Shown here: piece by piece, positions 1 to 8,700 of the stretch | Layout of the letters: every line of letters begins with the position of its first letter | Position numbering within the stretch: position 1 is the first letter of the stretch | Origin: Acidilobaceae archaeon | Lineage (GTDB): Archaea; Thermoproteota; Thermoprotei_A; Sulfolobales; Acidilobaceae | Direction of reading: 5' to 3' | Assembly: GCA_027080775.1 (NCBI GenBank) | Contig: JALWPV010000083.1 | Coordinates: 1 to 33,453 of the forward strand | Length of the DNA stretch: 33,453 nucleotides | The notes under the pieces: generated by a model | Databases searched by the model: none | Told to the model about the DNA's origin: nothing | Seen by the model: the letters and a program-made list of their open reading frames with translations, nothing else | Program-made: the position numbers and the translations under genes

Positions 1-127
1 CCCCCGCCCCCCGGTAACACCCTCCTCGCTTTGCTTGCACGGGCGTGGGGTGGCGCGCCTGTGGCGCGGGGCGGCGTGTAAACGTGAATAGAGAGGGCCA
101 CCCAAGCATATACGCGAGCGTGGTAGC
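1..127. other. leader region upstream of first cluster
   Basis: GC-rich stretch at the window edge with no convincing ORF. A short AT-richer patch (CATATA near 108-113) lies just before the GTG start at 128 and could be part of a promoter, but its spacing is shorter than the usual 25 bp plus leader, so this is weak. Confidence 0.3.
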
Positions 128-535
128 GTGAGCGGCGAGGAGGAGAAGAGGGAGGAGGCCAAGCGCGTGTTGTTCCACGCCTCCACGGGCCCCACTGGGG
201 GCTCGGAGTCGGGGGAGTCGGAGAGCGACGTCAGGGAGCTGAAGGAGATCCTAAGCGCCCTCTCCGAGTTCCTCAAGGGCCTGAGCGAGCCACTCGAGAA
301 GCTGATAGACACCATATTGAAGATTGCAGACGGCCGCAGGGTCGGCGAGGAGGTCGCAGCCTTCTACTCCAGCCTCAAGGGGGCCGGCGTGCCCGAGGAG
401 GTGGCGGTGGAGATGACTAGGGAGTACTTCCACAAGAGGATAGCGGCCCTCGACCTGGCGAAGCTCCTGGAGAGGTTCATCCGCAGGGAGGTCCTAGAGG
501 AAGAGGAGGAAGAGGGCGGCGGGGGCGAGGCCTAA
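128..535 (+). CDS. acidic helical hypothetical protein
   Basis: I do not recognise this 135-residue protein. It starts with GTG and is predicted mostly helical: a charged N-terminus, a Ser/Gly linker (about 20-37), an amphipathic helical core (about 38-120) and a run of glutamates at the C-terminus. No signal peptide or membrane helix is visible. It is followed 31-49 bp later by a coiled-coil/winged-helix protein and heads a co-directional cluster of four genes ending at 2003, which suggests a shared transcript. The acidic tail could interact with the basic proteins that follow, but this is inference. Confidence 0.7.
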   Translation: MSGEEEKREEAKRVLFHASTGPTGGSESGESESDVRELKEILSALSEFLKGLSEPLEKLIDTILKIADGRRVGEEVAAFYSSLKGAGVPEEVAVEMTREYFHKRIAALDLAKLLERFIRREVLEEEEEEGGGGEA

Positions 536-584
536 GGGATCCAAGCGGGGCCCCGGCGGCGCGGGCGTGGGGCGGGATGACCCG

Positions 585-1004
585 ATGCCCAGCGACCTCG
601 AGGAGAGGCTCGCCAGGATCGAGCGCCTCCTCCAAGAGGCACTCACCAGGCTAGCCAGGCTAGAGGAGGCGACCCTCGGGGCGAGCGAGGAGGCCAGGCT
701 GGCCCTCGAGCTCGCCATGGCGTTCGCGAGGCCCATCCAGGAGGCCCTCGAGGCCTCGCGCCGCGTGCTCGAGGCCCTCTCGAGGCTGGGGGGCGACGAG
801 CCCGACGGCCTCACGAGGGCCATAGTCGAGGCGCTCGCGGCCAAGGGGCCGATGAGCCTGAGGGGCCTCGAGAGGGAGGTGCGGAGGCTCCGCGGCTCAG
901 CCTCGAGGGCGGCGATTAGGGCTAGGGTCGAGAGGCTCCGCGAGGCTGGCGTGGTCGAGGTTGAGAGGCGCGGTAGGAGGATGGTGATAAGACTTGCAGT
1001 CTAG
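585..1004 (+). CDS. coiled-coil winged-helix protein
   Basis: Probable DNA-binding or scaffold protein. The first ~60 residues form a heptad-rich coiled coil (many Leu/Ala/Glu/Arg). The last ~65 residues read like a winged helix: a helix starting at the ALAAKGPMS region, a recognition-like helix with Ser-Ala-Ser-Arg-Ala, then a Glu-Ala-Gly-Val-Val wing ending in basic beta strands. I prefer ATG at 585; an in-frame GTG at 567 would add six residues. The stop overlaps the TTG start of the next gene by 11 bp, so the two are translationally coupled. No specific family could be named; a regulator of this cluster is the simplest inference. Confidence 0.7.
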   Translation: MPSDLEERLARIERLLQEALTRLARLEEATLGASEEARLALELAMAFARPIQEALEASRRVLEALSRLGGDEPDGLTRAIVEALAAKGPMSLRGLEREVRRLRGSASRAAIRARVERLREAGVVEVERRGRRMVIRLAV

Positions 1005-1302
1005 GCGCTCCAGGCTAGAGGCCCTCCTGGCAATAGCTTCCATAGTCGGGGGCGGCGCCTCGGCCGCCCTCAGGGCCTCGGGGCTCTACATGAGGCTCAG
1101 GCTCCACCTCTGGAGGTGGAGGAGGCGCTCCCTGAGGGCCTTCAGGAGGGAGGCCTCCAAGGCCCTCCCACCCGAGCTGGTGGAGGAGCTAGAGGCCGAG
1201 TACAGGGCCCGCATAGAGCGCCTCAGGCTCCCGGGCCTGCTAGGCCTCGCCTCCACGCTGGCCCGCGCACGCCGGGGCAGGACTCACAAGGGGGGTGGCT
1301 GA
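994..1302 (+). CDS. small basic protein, possible membrane helix
   Basis: A 102-residue protein with a TTG start inside the end of the preceding gene. It has a short hydrophobic stretch near residues 9-30 (leucine, alanine, isoleucine, glycine), followed by a very arginine- and tryptophan-rich segment and a helical C-terminal half. This layout suits a small protein that touches the membrane through its N-terminus, with the basic part facing the cytoplasm. The stop at 1300-1302 is two bases before the GTG of the next gene, so it sits tightly within the operon. The family is not recognised, and the TTG start lowers certainty. Confidence 0.55.
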   Translation: MQSRRSRLEALLAIASIVGGGASAALRASGLYMRLRLHLWRWRRRSLRAFRREASKALPPELVEELEAEYRARIERLRLPGLLGLASTLARARRGRTHKGGG

Positions 1303-1304
1303 GC

Positions 1305-2003
1305 GTGGACAGCCTGAGGAAGCTACTCGGAGGAGGCCTCGCTAGGGCCTTCAGGCTACCCGGCCTCGGCGGCGGTGGGGCGAGGCCCTTCCGCCTCGAG
1401 GCCCCCGAGCCCCCGCGGCCCCCGCTGCTCATAGTGGAGGCCAGGGGGGCATCCGTGAGGATACAGCCAGGGAGCCGGGGGGGCATCGTAGTGGAGGGCA
1501 AGAGGTCCCCCAGGGGTAGTGTGAGCCTCAGGGTGGAGGAGGACCCCGAGCTCGGCCTCGTCGCTAGGGTGGAGGTGCGGGGGGCCAGTGCGCGCGTCGA
1601 GGGGCCGGCTAGGGCCCTCGTGGTCAGGGCTAGGGACTCCTCGGTGAGCGCCGAGCCCGGCGCCGCCCTGGAGTACGCCTCGCTCCGCCTCGCCTCCTCG
1701 GGCGCCAGGCTGGCCCTGCGCCTCCGCCCCGGCGGGGGCGTGGCGCTCGAGGCCGACGCCTCCGCCGTCCGGCTCGAGCTACACCCAGCGGAGCCGGGGG
1801 AGTACTGGGTCGACGCCAAGGCGAGGGCTAGCGCCCTCAGGGTAGTCTCGCCCAAGGGCACGCTCTACCAGCTAGAGCCGGGGGGCGCCGCCTGCGCCAG
1901 GGACGTGAGCCTGAGCGTCCCAGCGAGGAGGGGCGCTGCCCAGCCGCTCTACAGGGTGAAGGTTGCCCTCAAGGGCAGGGGCGCAGCCGTGAAGCTCGAG
2001 TGA
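1305..2003 (+). CDS. DUF4097-like beta-rich protein
   Basis: I place the start at GTG 1305, two bases after the previous stop and behind a GGGGGTGG ribosome site. The open frame runs back to 1116, but that part overlaps the preceding gene. The ~232-residue product is mainly short beta strands separated by turns, with repeated patterns such as ASVRI, ASARV, SSVSA and SAVRL at about 20-30 residue spacing. This is the look of the DUF4097 putative-adhesin beta-solenoid family, which in many prokaryotes sits beside small membrane proteins and wHTH/PadR regulators as it does here. No signal peptide is visible. The family call rests on pattern only. Confidence 0.65.
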   Translation: MDSLRKLLGGGLARAFRLPGLGGGGARPFRLEAPEPPRPPLLIVEARGASVRIQPGSRGGIVVEGKRSPRGSVSLRVEEDPELGLVARVEVRGASARVEGPARALVVRARDSSVSAEPGAALEYASLRLASSGARLALRLRPGGGVALEADASAVRLELHPAEPGEYWVDAKARASALRVVSPKGTLYQLEPGGAACARDVSLSVPARRGAAQPLYRVKVALKGRGAAVKLE

Positions 2004-2014
2004 CCTTCTACCTT

Positions 2015-3685
2015 TTACTCAAAAACGTTTTCAGCAAAGCGCTCCATTAGCTTCTGAGCGCCGTTGTATATTATGTCGAGGAGGCAGGGATCATAGTATA
2101 GCTTGAGGCTAGAGGCTGGATTCCCGGAGGGAGTGTACTCTACGGTTAGTAGCCTGCGGGTTAATCCAGCATGGGCCGTGAATATTCTGAGGTCGAATGA
2201 TTTGCTATCGAATACTTTCTTTTTCTCGGCCGGGTCCTCGGCTCTCCCTCCAGTGATAGCGGCGCACTGGACTATCATATAATCAGCCCCCGAGGCTTGC
2301 CCCTGGAGGGCGGCCTTAAAGCTCGAGACTTCCCTTTCAACGATGTCCCTGGAGGGGCCGGCTATGAAGTCTCTTGCGATTACTTCTAGGGAGTCTAGGC
2401 TCGCAACTGCTACGAGGGATCGGCCTCCCTTCTCGTCGAGTCTACATAACCTGGAGTCCTTGTTTTCAATGCTCACACCGTCGATCCCCAGCGTGTGGGA
2501 AGAGTAGTGGGCTAGGGCTAGGAGTGCTAGTAGCTTACGGAGGTAATAATAGTTGATGGCGGCTTCATGGTTGATGATGACCTCATTCGCCGAGGGCTTG
2601 GCTACATGCACATATGGGATTAGCTCTCGCATAACTTTTAGGATGAAGCTAGCACGGGGTAATCCCTTACCCTCGACCCCGGCCTGTGCTAGGAGGAGCG
2701 GGGCACCAGTGATCACCGCGGCCGCCGCAGCCCAGCCTGCTCTCCTAAGTCTAGCTGTTACGTCTCCCTGATTATCCTTCTCGTAATTACTACCCCTGAA
2801 CTTCTTAGCGAGGGCTGCCCGTAGCTTGCCTTTGTGGTCCTTCGTCTCGCTTAGTACATCGGGGGGCCTGAGGCAGGTGTATTTTCCGTCATGGCATTTA
2901 GTGGCTATCGTGGTATAGACCAACCTGGACGCGGCCGCCCTTGGTTTAACGGTCTCGCTCCTTACTATCCAGACGTTAAGCCTTCGGGCTCCGGGTACAT
3001 AGGGCTCGCTATTATAGAGGGTTATCCTAACCTTAGCCATATACGTGGCGGCGTAGACCCTGGCGGCGAACAGCACCGATCTGTAGAGGGAATAGCCTGC
3101 ATAGTTGAGTCCGTGAGTAAGGTCAACGTGGATCTCCGCGTCTTCACCTCTAAAGGCGTCTTCGAGGCTGGCGATGAGGTGAATGGACTGAAGCCCCATC
3201 AGGTACTCCATGGGCTCTACACCCTTCCCCCTTAGGTCAGGGTGTAGGGTCCAGGTTGCCCTTGCCTCCGAGTTTCTACTGATCTTGTAGACATGCTCGC
3301 CGAAGCCTGGTAGCACGTGGATAGTTACGTCTAGGTCCTCGGCACTGCGGAACCACTGCTCGATGCACTCGCTTATCTTAGCGGTGAATTCCTGGTAACG
3401 ACTAGGTTCGAGGTAGCCCTCCGGTAGGTCTAGGGGGTCAGGGAGGCACTCGGTTCCCGCTATGGGGTTGCCCCTCTTATCAAACCTGGAGTAGGCTGCA
3501 ATAGTGTCCTGTGCAAACATTACCACGCGGGGCTTCAGCTCCTTATTGATAAGCACCTCGCGGATAAGCTTAACACTCGTCCTGGAAACTACCGTGACCT
3601 CATTGGCCCAAGGCGCCGTATACATCACTCGACTCCAGGTAAAGGGAACACCTATCGGCGCTACAAGGAGAGCCTCGCCACTCAA
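2015..3685 (-). CDS. csx1: Csx1-family CARF-HEPN ribonuclease
   Basis: A 556-residue CRISPR ancillary protein. The N-terminal half looks like a CARF domain: it opens with a beta strand (ALLVAPIGVP) and carries the DLTHG motif at 188-192 followed by GLNYAGY, the signature of the DxTHG/Csx1 group. Near the C-terminus, R500-IFTA-H505 followed by AGL fits the HEPN RX4-6H active site, whose usual RNxxAHAG form is recognisable. In known relatives, cyclic oligoadenylate made by the type III Cas10 complex binds CARF and switches on HEPN RNA cleavage. No Cas10 or effector genes lie nearby. The gene uses TTG as start and its base composition is clearly less GC-rich than its neighbours, suggesting transfer. 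Confidence 0.82.
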   Translation of the reverse strand: MSGEALLVAPIGVPFTWSRVMYTAPWANEVTVVSRTSVKLIREVLINKELKPRVVMFAQDTIAAYSRFDKRGNPIAGTECLPDPLDLPEGYLEPSRYQEFTAKISECIEQWFRSAEDLDVTIHVLPGFGEHVYKISRNSEARATWTLHPDLRGKGVEPMEYLMGLQSIHLIASLEDAFRGEDAEIHVDLTHGLNYAGYSLYRSVLFAARVYAATYMAKVRITLYNSEPYVPGARRLNVWIVRSETVKPRAAASRLVYTTIATKCHDGKYTCLRPPDVLSETKDHKGKLRAALAKKFRGSNYEKDNQGDVTARLRRAGWAAAAAVITGAPLLLAQAGVEGKGLPRASFILKVMRELIPYVHVAKPSANEVIINHEAAINYYYLRKLLALLALAHYSSHTLGIDGVSIENKDSRLCRLDEKGGRSLVAVASLDSLEVIARDFIAGPSRDIVEREVSSFKAALQGQASGADYMIVQCAAITGGRAEDPAEKKKVFDSKSFDLRIFTAHAGLTRRLLTVEYTPSGNPASSLKLYYDPCLLDIIYNGAQKLMERFAENVFE

Positions 3686-3710
3686 TAGCGGGCCCCCTAC
3701 CCACCGCGGG

Positions 3711-3727
3711 CTATGATAATATAACTG
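3711..3727 (-). promoter_or_regulatory. TATA box for csx1
   Basis: On the minus strand the stretch reads TTATATTATCA, centred about 35 bp upstream of the TTG start at 3685. An archaeal transcript starting about 25 bp below it would have a leader of only a few bases. Confidence 0.55.
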
Positions 3728-3766
3728 AGTTACACCGCCTACTCAAGGGTCAACTCGCCCTCCGGC

Positions 3767-4732
3767 CTATCGCCCCGGGTTTTTGACTTGGCGTAGCGCT
3801 ATGAGCTTCTCGCCCTCCCGTAGGATCCTGTCTGGTGTGGCGGGGGCTACGCGGCCGTCCCGGTCCACTATTGCTATGGCGCGGTAGCCGGTCTCGCCTT
3901 CTACCTCGGCGACGGTCTTGCCGGGGGCCTCTACCTCGACTAGGTCCGTGCCGCCGCGGGCGGTTGTGGCGTCGGCTATGAAGGCCGCCACCCCGGGCTC
4001 GAAGGCGCTGCTCGCCAGGATCCTGCCTAGGATTGCTAGGGGTACTATGGTCTTGACTCCTATCTCCCTTAGTATCTCCGCCACGACAGAGTCCCTAGCG
4101 AGTGCTACGAGCGTGGCGTTGGGGTTCAGCTTCCTGGCTAGGGCGGCGGCGTGTAGGTTCTTGGAGTCGTCGTCGTAGCATATGATCACGTGCTCGGCCC
4201 CCTGGATCCCCGCCCTCTTGAGGGTGTCCTCCCCCAGCTCCCCGACAATGAAGTCGACCCCCGGGTCTCCCTTGGGCTGTGTCTCCCGCACCCACCCGGT
4301 CTCGTCGGCGTAGCCGTTCGCCGCCAGCTCCCTGACGGCCTCGGCGCAGGCGGGCCCCTCGCCTATTACTAGGAACCTCTTACCCTTCAGCCTCCCCATG
4401 CCCATGGCGGCCTTCACCGTCGCCTCGAGGAAGACGTCGGCCAGGGTCGATATTAGGAGTGTGTACGTCGCTATGCCGAAGACCGCCGTGGCCGCCGCCA
4501 CAGCCCGGGCGGGGGCGTCCGAGGGGACTATGTCGCCGTAGCCCACGGTCGACATTGTTATGAGCGCCCAGTAGAGGCTCTCCCCGAAGCCCACCCGGGG
4601 CCTCTCGGTGAGGTAGAAGAGGCTGGCCCCCGTGAGCCAGAAGGCGGCGAATATGATGGCGAGGAGGGCTATCCTCCTCCTGGCAAGCTTGGTGAGGATC
4701 CTCCTAAGCCTCCTCGGCAGTAGCGGTAGCAC
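3767..4732 (-). CDS. MthK-type potassium channel with RCK domain
   Basis: A 321-residue channel with a GTG start. It has two membrane helices (about 21-40 and 76-100) flanking a pore loop with the selectivity filter TVGYGD at 62-67. The cytoplasmic part is an RCK/TrkA-N Rossmann fold beginning near 117 (FLVIGEG) and a TrkA-C domain in the last ~80 residues. MthK relatives are ligand-gated (often Ca2+) K+ channels in which a gating ring of eight RCK domains opens the tetrameric pore. Met110 and Met112 lie between pore and RCK, close to the internal start used by MthK, and a GGTGA precedes them (see separate entry). It stands alone between csx1 and the ABC genes. Confidence 0.9.
   Translation of the reverse strand: MLPLLPRRLRRILTKLARRRIALLAIIFAAFWLTGASLFYLTERPRVGFGESLYWALITMSTVGYGDIVPSDAPARAVAAATAVFGIATYTLLISTLADVFLEATVKAAMGMGRLKGKRFLVIGEGPACAEAVRELAANGYADETGWVRETQPKGDPGVDFIVGELGEDTLKRAGIQGAEHVIICYDDDSKNLHAAALARKLNPNATLVALARDSVVAEILREIGVKTIVPLAILGRILASSAFEPGVAAFIADATTARGGTDLVEVEAPGKTVAEVEGETGYRAIAIVDRDGRVAPATPDRILREGEKLIALRQVKNPGR
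4397..4418 (-). promoter_or_regulatory. possible internal ribosome site for RCK subunit
   Basis: On the minus strand GGTGA (4418-4414) lies eight bases before ATG Met110 (4405), with a second in-frame ATG, Met112, at 4399. In MthK a similarly placed internal start yields free RCK domains that complete the gating ring. The position and the good ribosome site suggest the same here; use of this start is inferred. Confidence 0.4.
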
Positions 4733-4762
4733 GTGGCGCCACCCCGGCGGGGCCCCGTGGGG

Positions 4763-5734
4763 CTAGCCGCCGAGGCTGGCTAGGACGCCCTTGAGGGCTT
4801 TTACCTCCTCCTCGAGCGCCACTATCAGCCTGGCCGCCTCCCTTAGGCCTAGCTCGCCCCTCCTAGCCCTCTCCTCGACGGCCTCGATCTCCCTCTCCAG
4901 CGCCGCTATCCTCGCCCTCACTAGCTCCGCGAGGGCCTCGTGGCCCGCCTTGGCGCCTGGCTGGAGGGCCCCGCCCAGCTCTAGGGGGCTGTACTCCCCG
5001 ACTATCCTCCCGTCCTCTAGCCTCACTATCCTGTCCGTCCTAACGGCGACCCTGGGGTCGTGGGTCGTGACTATCACTGTCTTACCGGCCTCCCGGGCCA
5101 GGCCCGCTAGGAGGTCCACGACTCCGCGGGCCGCCTCGTAGTCTAGCTCCGCTGTGGGCTCGTCGGCTAGTATGACGGGTGGGTCGTTGGCTAGCGCCAC
5201 AGCTATGGCGACCCTCTGCTGCTCCCCGCCGCTCAGCTCCTCGGGGTAGTGGCGGGCCCTGCCGCCTAGGCCGACGGCTTCGAGGAGCCTCTCGGCGCGG
5301 GCCCTCCTCTCGCCCCGGGGCCTCCCGGCTAGTATCATCGGCAGCTCCACGTTCTCGAGAGCGGTGAGGCTCGGTACGAGGTTTATGGACTGGAATATGA
5401 AGCCCACGTTGAGGAGCCTGTGAACGTCTAGCTCCGCGTCCGACAGCCCGTCTACCCTCACGCCCCCGAAGTCCACCGAGCCGCCGGTGGGCCTGTCGAC
5501 GCCGCCTATCATGTTGAGGAGCGTCGTCTTACCCGAGCCGCTCGGCCCCATGACGGCCGTTATGGTGGCCGGCTCGAATGAGACGCTCACGCCGCGGAGG
5601 GCCTGGACCTCCAGGCTCCCCCTCCTATAGATCTTCACGAGGTCCCTGACCTCGACCCTAACGCCGGGCCTCTCGAAGAGGCCCCCAAGCCCGGTGGATA
5701 CCCGGGCGGCGCTTCCGGCTACCACCTCAGCCAC
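4763..5734 (-). CDS. LolD/MacB-type ABC ATPase
   Basis: ATP-binding subunit of 323 residues. Walker A GPSGSGKTT is at 63-71, Q-loop FQS near 114-116, signature LSGGEQQR at 167-174, Walker B VILADEP at 187-193 and switch histidine at 225. The sequence around the signature matches the LolD/MacB/FtsE class that works with FtsX-type permeases. The C-terminal ~60 residues (about 262-320) form a charged coiled coil not present in ordinary LolD proteins. Its ATG overlaps the end of the permease gene by 16 bp, so translation is coupled and the two form one transporter. Substrate unknown; mechanotransmission or lipoprotein/peptide export are typical of the class. Confidence 0.9.
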   Translation of the reverse strand: MAEVVAGSAARVSTGLGGLFERPGVRVEVRDLVKIYRRGSLEVQALRGVSVSFEPATITAVMGPSGSGKTTLLNMIGGVDRPTGGSVDFGGVRVDGLSDAELDVHRLLNVGFIFQSINLVPSLTALENVELPMILAGRPRGERRARAERLLEAVGLGGRARHYPEELSGGEQQRVAIAVALANDPPVILADEPTAELDYEAARGVVDLLAGLAREAGKTVIVTTHDPRVAVRTDRIVRLEDGRIVGEYSPLELGGALQPGAKAGHEALAELVRARIAALEREIEAVEERARRGELGLREAARLIVALEEEVKALKGVLASLGG

Positions 5735-8700
5735 CTCCGTATAGGCCCCCTGTAGACCTTGAGGCCCACGTAGGCGAGGGGGGCCATGAGGGCGGCCCCG
5801 AGGGCCACGGGGTAGGCGAGGGCTAGGGGGCTATAGGCTAGCGTGGTCGAGGCGCTCAGGGTGAACACCGCCGTAACCACGGGGCCCCCCGGTAGCCTGG
5901 CGTCGACCGCGCCAAGCACCATTCCGCCGGGGGAGGCCCCGGCTATGCTGGCCGAGGCTGCCGCCACCCCCACGCCAGCGGCTATGCCTATCAGCACCGC
6001 GAGGCCAACGAGGCTCCCCCATAGGGCCCCCACTATCCTCGCTCCCTCCCGGCGACCGGCGCCGCGGAGCCTCAGGAGCGCCATGAACGGCACAACCTCC
6101 CTCTCCGAGTCCGCTGCGAGCACCAGGGCGGCGGCGCCCGCTAGGACTGCGGCGGCGAGCGCCGTCTCCGCCAGGTAGTGGGCTGGGAGGGCGTCGCCTA
6201 GGAGCCTGGCGTAGAGCCTGAAGTGCTCGTCCCCGTAGAGGTCCCCCGGCGTGTAGACCCTCCAGCCCATGGCCCCGAGGGCGCGGGCGCACTCCCCGCT
6301 GGGGCTAGTGGTGTAGATGGCGGCGACGGGCCTCGCAGCGAGGCCCGCGGGGTACTCAAGCTCGCGGGGGAGGATCCCGTAGGCCCAGCCCCCGAGGGCT
6401 ATGACTCCCCCGGGCACCTCGGGGGCTGCTAGTGTGAGGTTCGAGTAGTACACCAGCACCCCCGCCCCGGGTATCGAGTCGACGCTGCGGAGCTCGGAGA
6501 CGTTCACCTGTACGGGGCCCCGGGGGCCTAGGAGGAAGGGCCTCCACCCACCGCTCATGCTCCCCTCGACCCCGGGCTCCTGGTATAGGCCCACGCCCGG
6601 CGTCTCGAGCAGGCGCTCCTCGACCCTGACGCCCGCTGCCCTGAAGAGCTGGAGCGCCCCACGGCTGTCCTGGAAGACTATGGCCAGCACCATGGGCTCC
6701 CCGGCAAGGGCCCCGGGCCGGGTTGGGGGGCCGTAGAAGTAGAGGGGCACCGCAACCGCCGCCACGGCGCCGGAGCAGGCCCCTAGCGCCTCCCCAAGTG
6801 CCGTAGCCGGCTTGTAGACCACGACAGGTATCGAGGCGTTGCCCAGCCTCGCCAGGGAGTGCCCGGCTGGCTCGAGGGGCTTCACGGCCAGGATCCCCGG
6901 CGAGACCGCGGCCGCGGCGGCGTGGCTCGCGAGGCTCGACGCCGCCCCCGAGGCCAGGCCGACCGCGGCCAGGAGGCTCGAGGCGAAGACGGCGAGCGCC
7001 ATCAGGGCGACGGCCCTACCGGCCACGAGCCCAACGAGGCCCCTAGCGGCGGTGGCCTGCCTGCCGAGGAGGCGGGCCATGAGGCCCGAGGAGACGATGG
7101 AGGGGCTCTTCCATGCCAGTAGCTTCGCCACCCCGTAGGCTAGGAGGGCCGGGGCGAATGGGGCCGTGAAGACCTCTATGAACGCCCACACGCCAAGGAG
7201 GGCCTGGAGCGCGGGTGGGAGGGCCTGGAAGGCCCTCTGGTGGGCCTCTATCAGGGTTATCGTGCTGAAGCCCGCGTAGCCCCTGGCCGCGTGGTAGACC
7301 CCGAGGGCCAGGCTGAGCCAGCCTAGCCAGCCCAGCCCGCTCGGCGGCGGGGGAGGCTGGACTGCTAGGGGGTTGCCCCTAGCCACGGCCTCGACCCAGA
7401 CCCTCCCGACCTCCCTCGAGGCCCTCCTATACATGAGGAGAGCCGCCGCCACAGCGACGCCGGCCGCCGCGGCGAGGCCTAGCCAGCCTATGTACCCGTA
7501 GGCCCCCGGCGCCATGAGTCCAACCGCGGCCGCCCCGAGGCCTAGGCCTAGTGTGAGGGATGCCAGGGTGTCCTGGGCAAGCATGCCCCTGAGGGCGTGC
7601 TCGCTGGCGCCCCTGAGCCTGAGGTACGCCGCCCCCCGGGCCAGGCTTGCGGCGCCCGTGGCTGCGAGCGGCGACGCCGTGGCCAGGGTGACGGTTGCGA
7701 ATAGCACCAGGGCCAGTAGGGCACCCATGGTTGAGAGCCCCCTAACACTGCCGAGGAGGCCTAGCCTCCTGGAGGCCGCGGGGGACTCGTAGGCCCCGAA
7801 GCCCGGGGGCGCGGCCCCCAGCAGGGAGTCCCTCACGATGAATCCCGCGGAGCCCGGCGGTACCCTGGAGTAGCAGGAGTCGGGTATGTCGGCGATGGCT
7901 AGGGCGTAGACTGCCGCGAGGCCCCTACGGTACCCCTGCCCCGCCGCCATGTCCTCGAGGGCCTGGATGGCCCTCTCAGCGTCTCCGGGGCCCACGGCGA
8001 CGGCAACAGCGGAGCCCGTTGGGGCGAGGGGGAGGATCCTCTCGTGCACCCCTCCACCTAGGGGGGTTAGGCCGCCGAGGATGCAGGCCAGGATCCCGCC
8101 GCGGCACCCCTCCAGGAGGCCCCCGAGGGGCCCTGGAGGCTGCCTGGAGGCCTCGACCCCGAGCCCAGCGCCCCCGAGGGCCTTGGAGGCGATGGCGTTC
8201 AGGGTGGCGTTGGGGCCTGCTACCAGCACGGCGCGGCCCGAGGGAACCCCGGGGTAGACTATGACTACCAGGGTGTACTCAGCCACTACGCCTCCCGGCG
8301 CTGCTTGGAGGGGCCTGCCCGGCGCTAGCATCACGAGAGAGTAGCCAGTGAGCCGGGGCCTGCAGGGCTGAGCGGGGGCGGCGCTGCCGCCCGCCTGGGA
8401 GGCGGCCTCCAGGGCCTCTAGGGCCTCCCGCGCCAGTAGCCCCTGGGATCCCGGTATGTTGACGGCCTCGAAGCCCCCGCCGGGGGGCCAGTAGGCCTCG
8501 AGGTACGCCCCCTCCACCACGCCTGAGAGGGCCTCCCTGGTGACGGTGGAGGACGCCCTAGCTGAGAGTGCCAGGGCCCCCGCTATGCCCACGAGGGCCA
8601 TCACGACTACGAGGACCGCGGCGACGGTGTAACCGCTCCCCGCGACGAGCCTGGTACTCGGCCTCCCCCTCAGCACGGCCAGCCAGGCAGCCCCAGCAAC

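Noticed and set aside
1223-1861. Long minus-strand ORF of 212 codons opposite the DUF4097-like gene
   Set aside because: Ser/Arg/Pro-rich shadow typical of antisense frames in GC-rich DNA; the plus-strand gene has proper beta-strand pattern and operon spacing.
6859-7122. Plus-strand Arg/Gly-rich ORF inside the permease gene
   Set aside because: Shadow frame; the minus-strand permease reads through with well-formed membrane helices.
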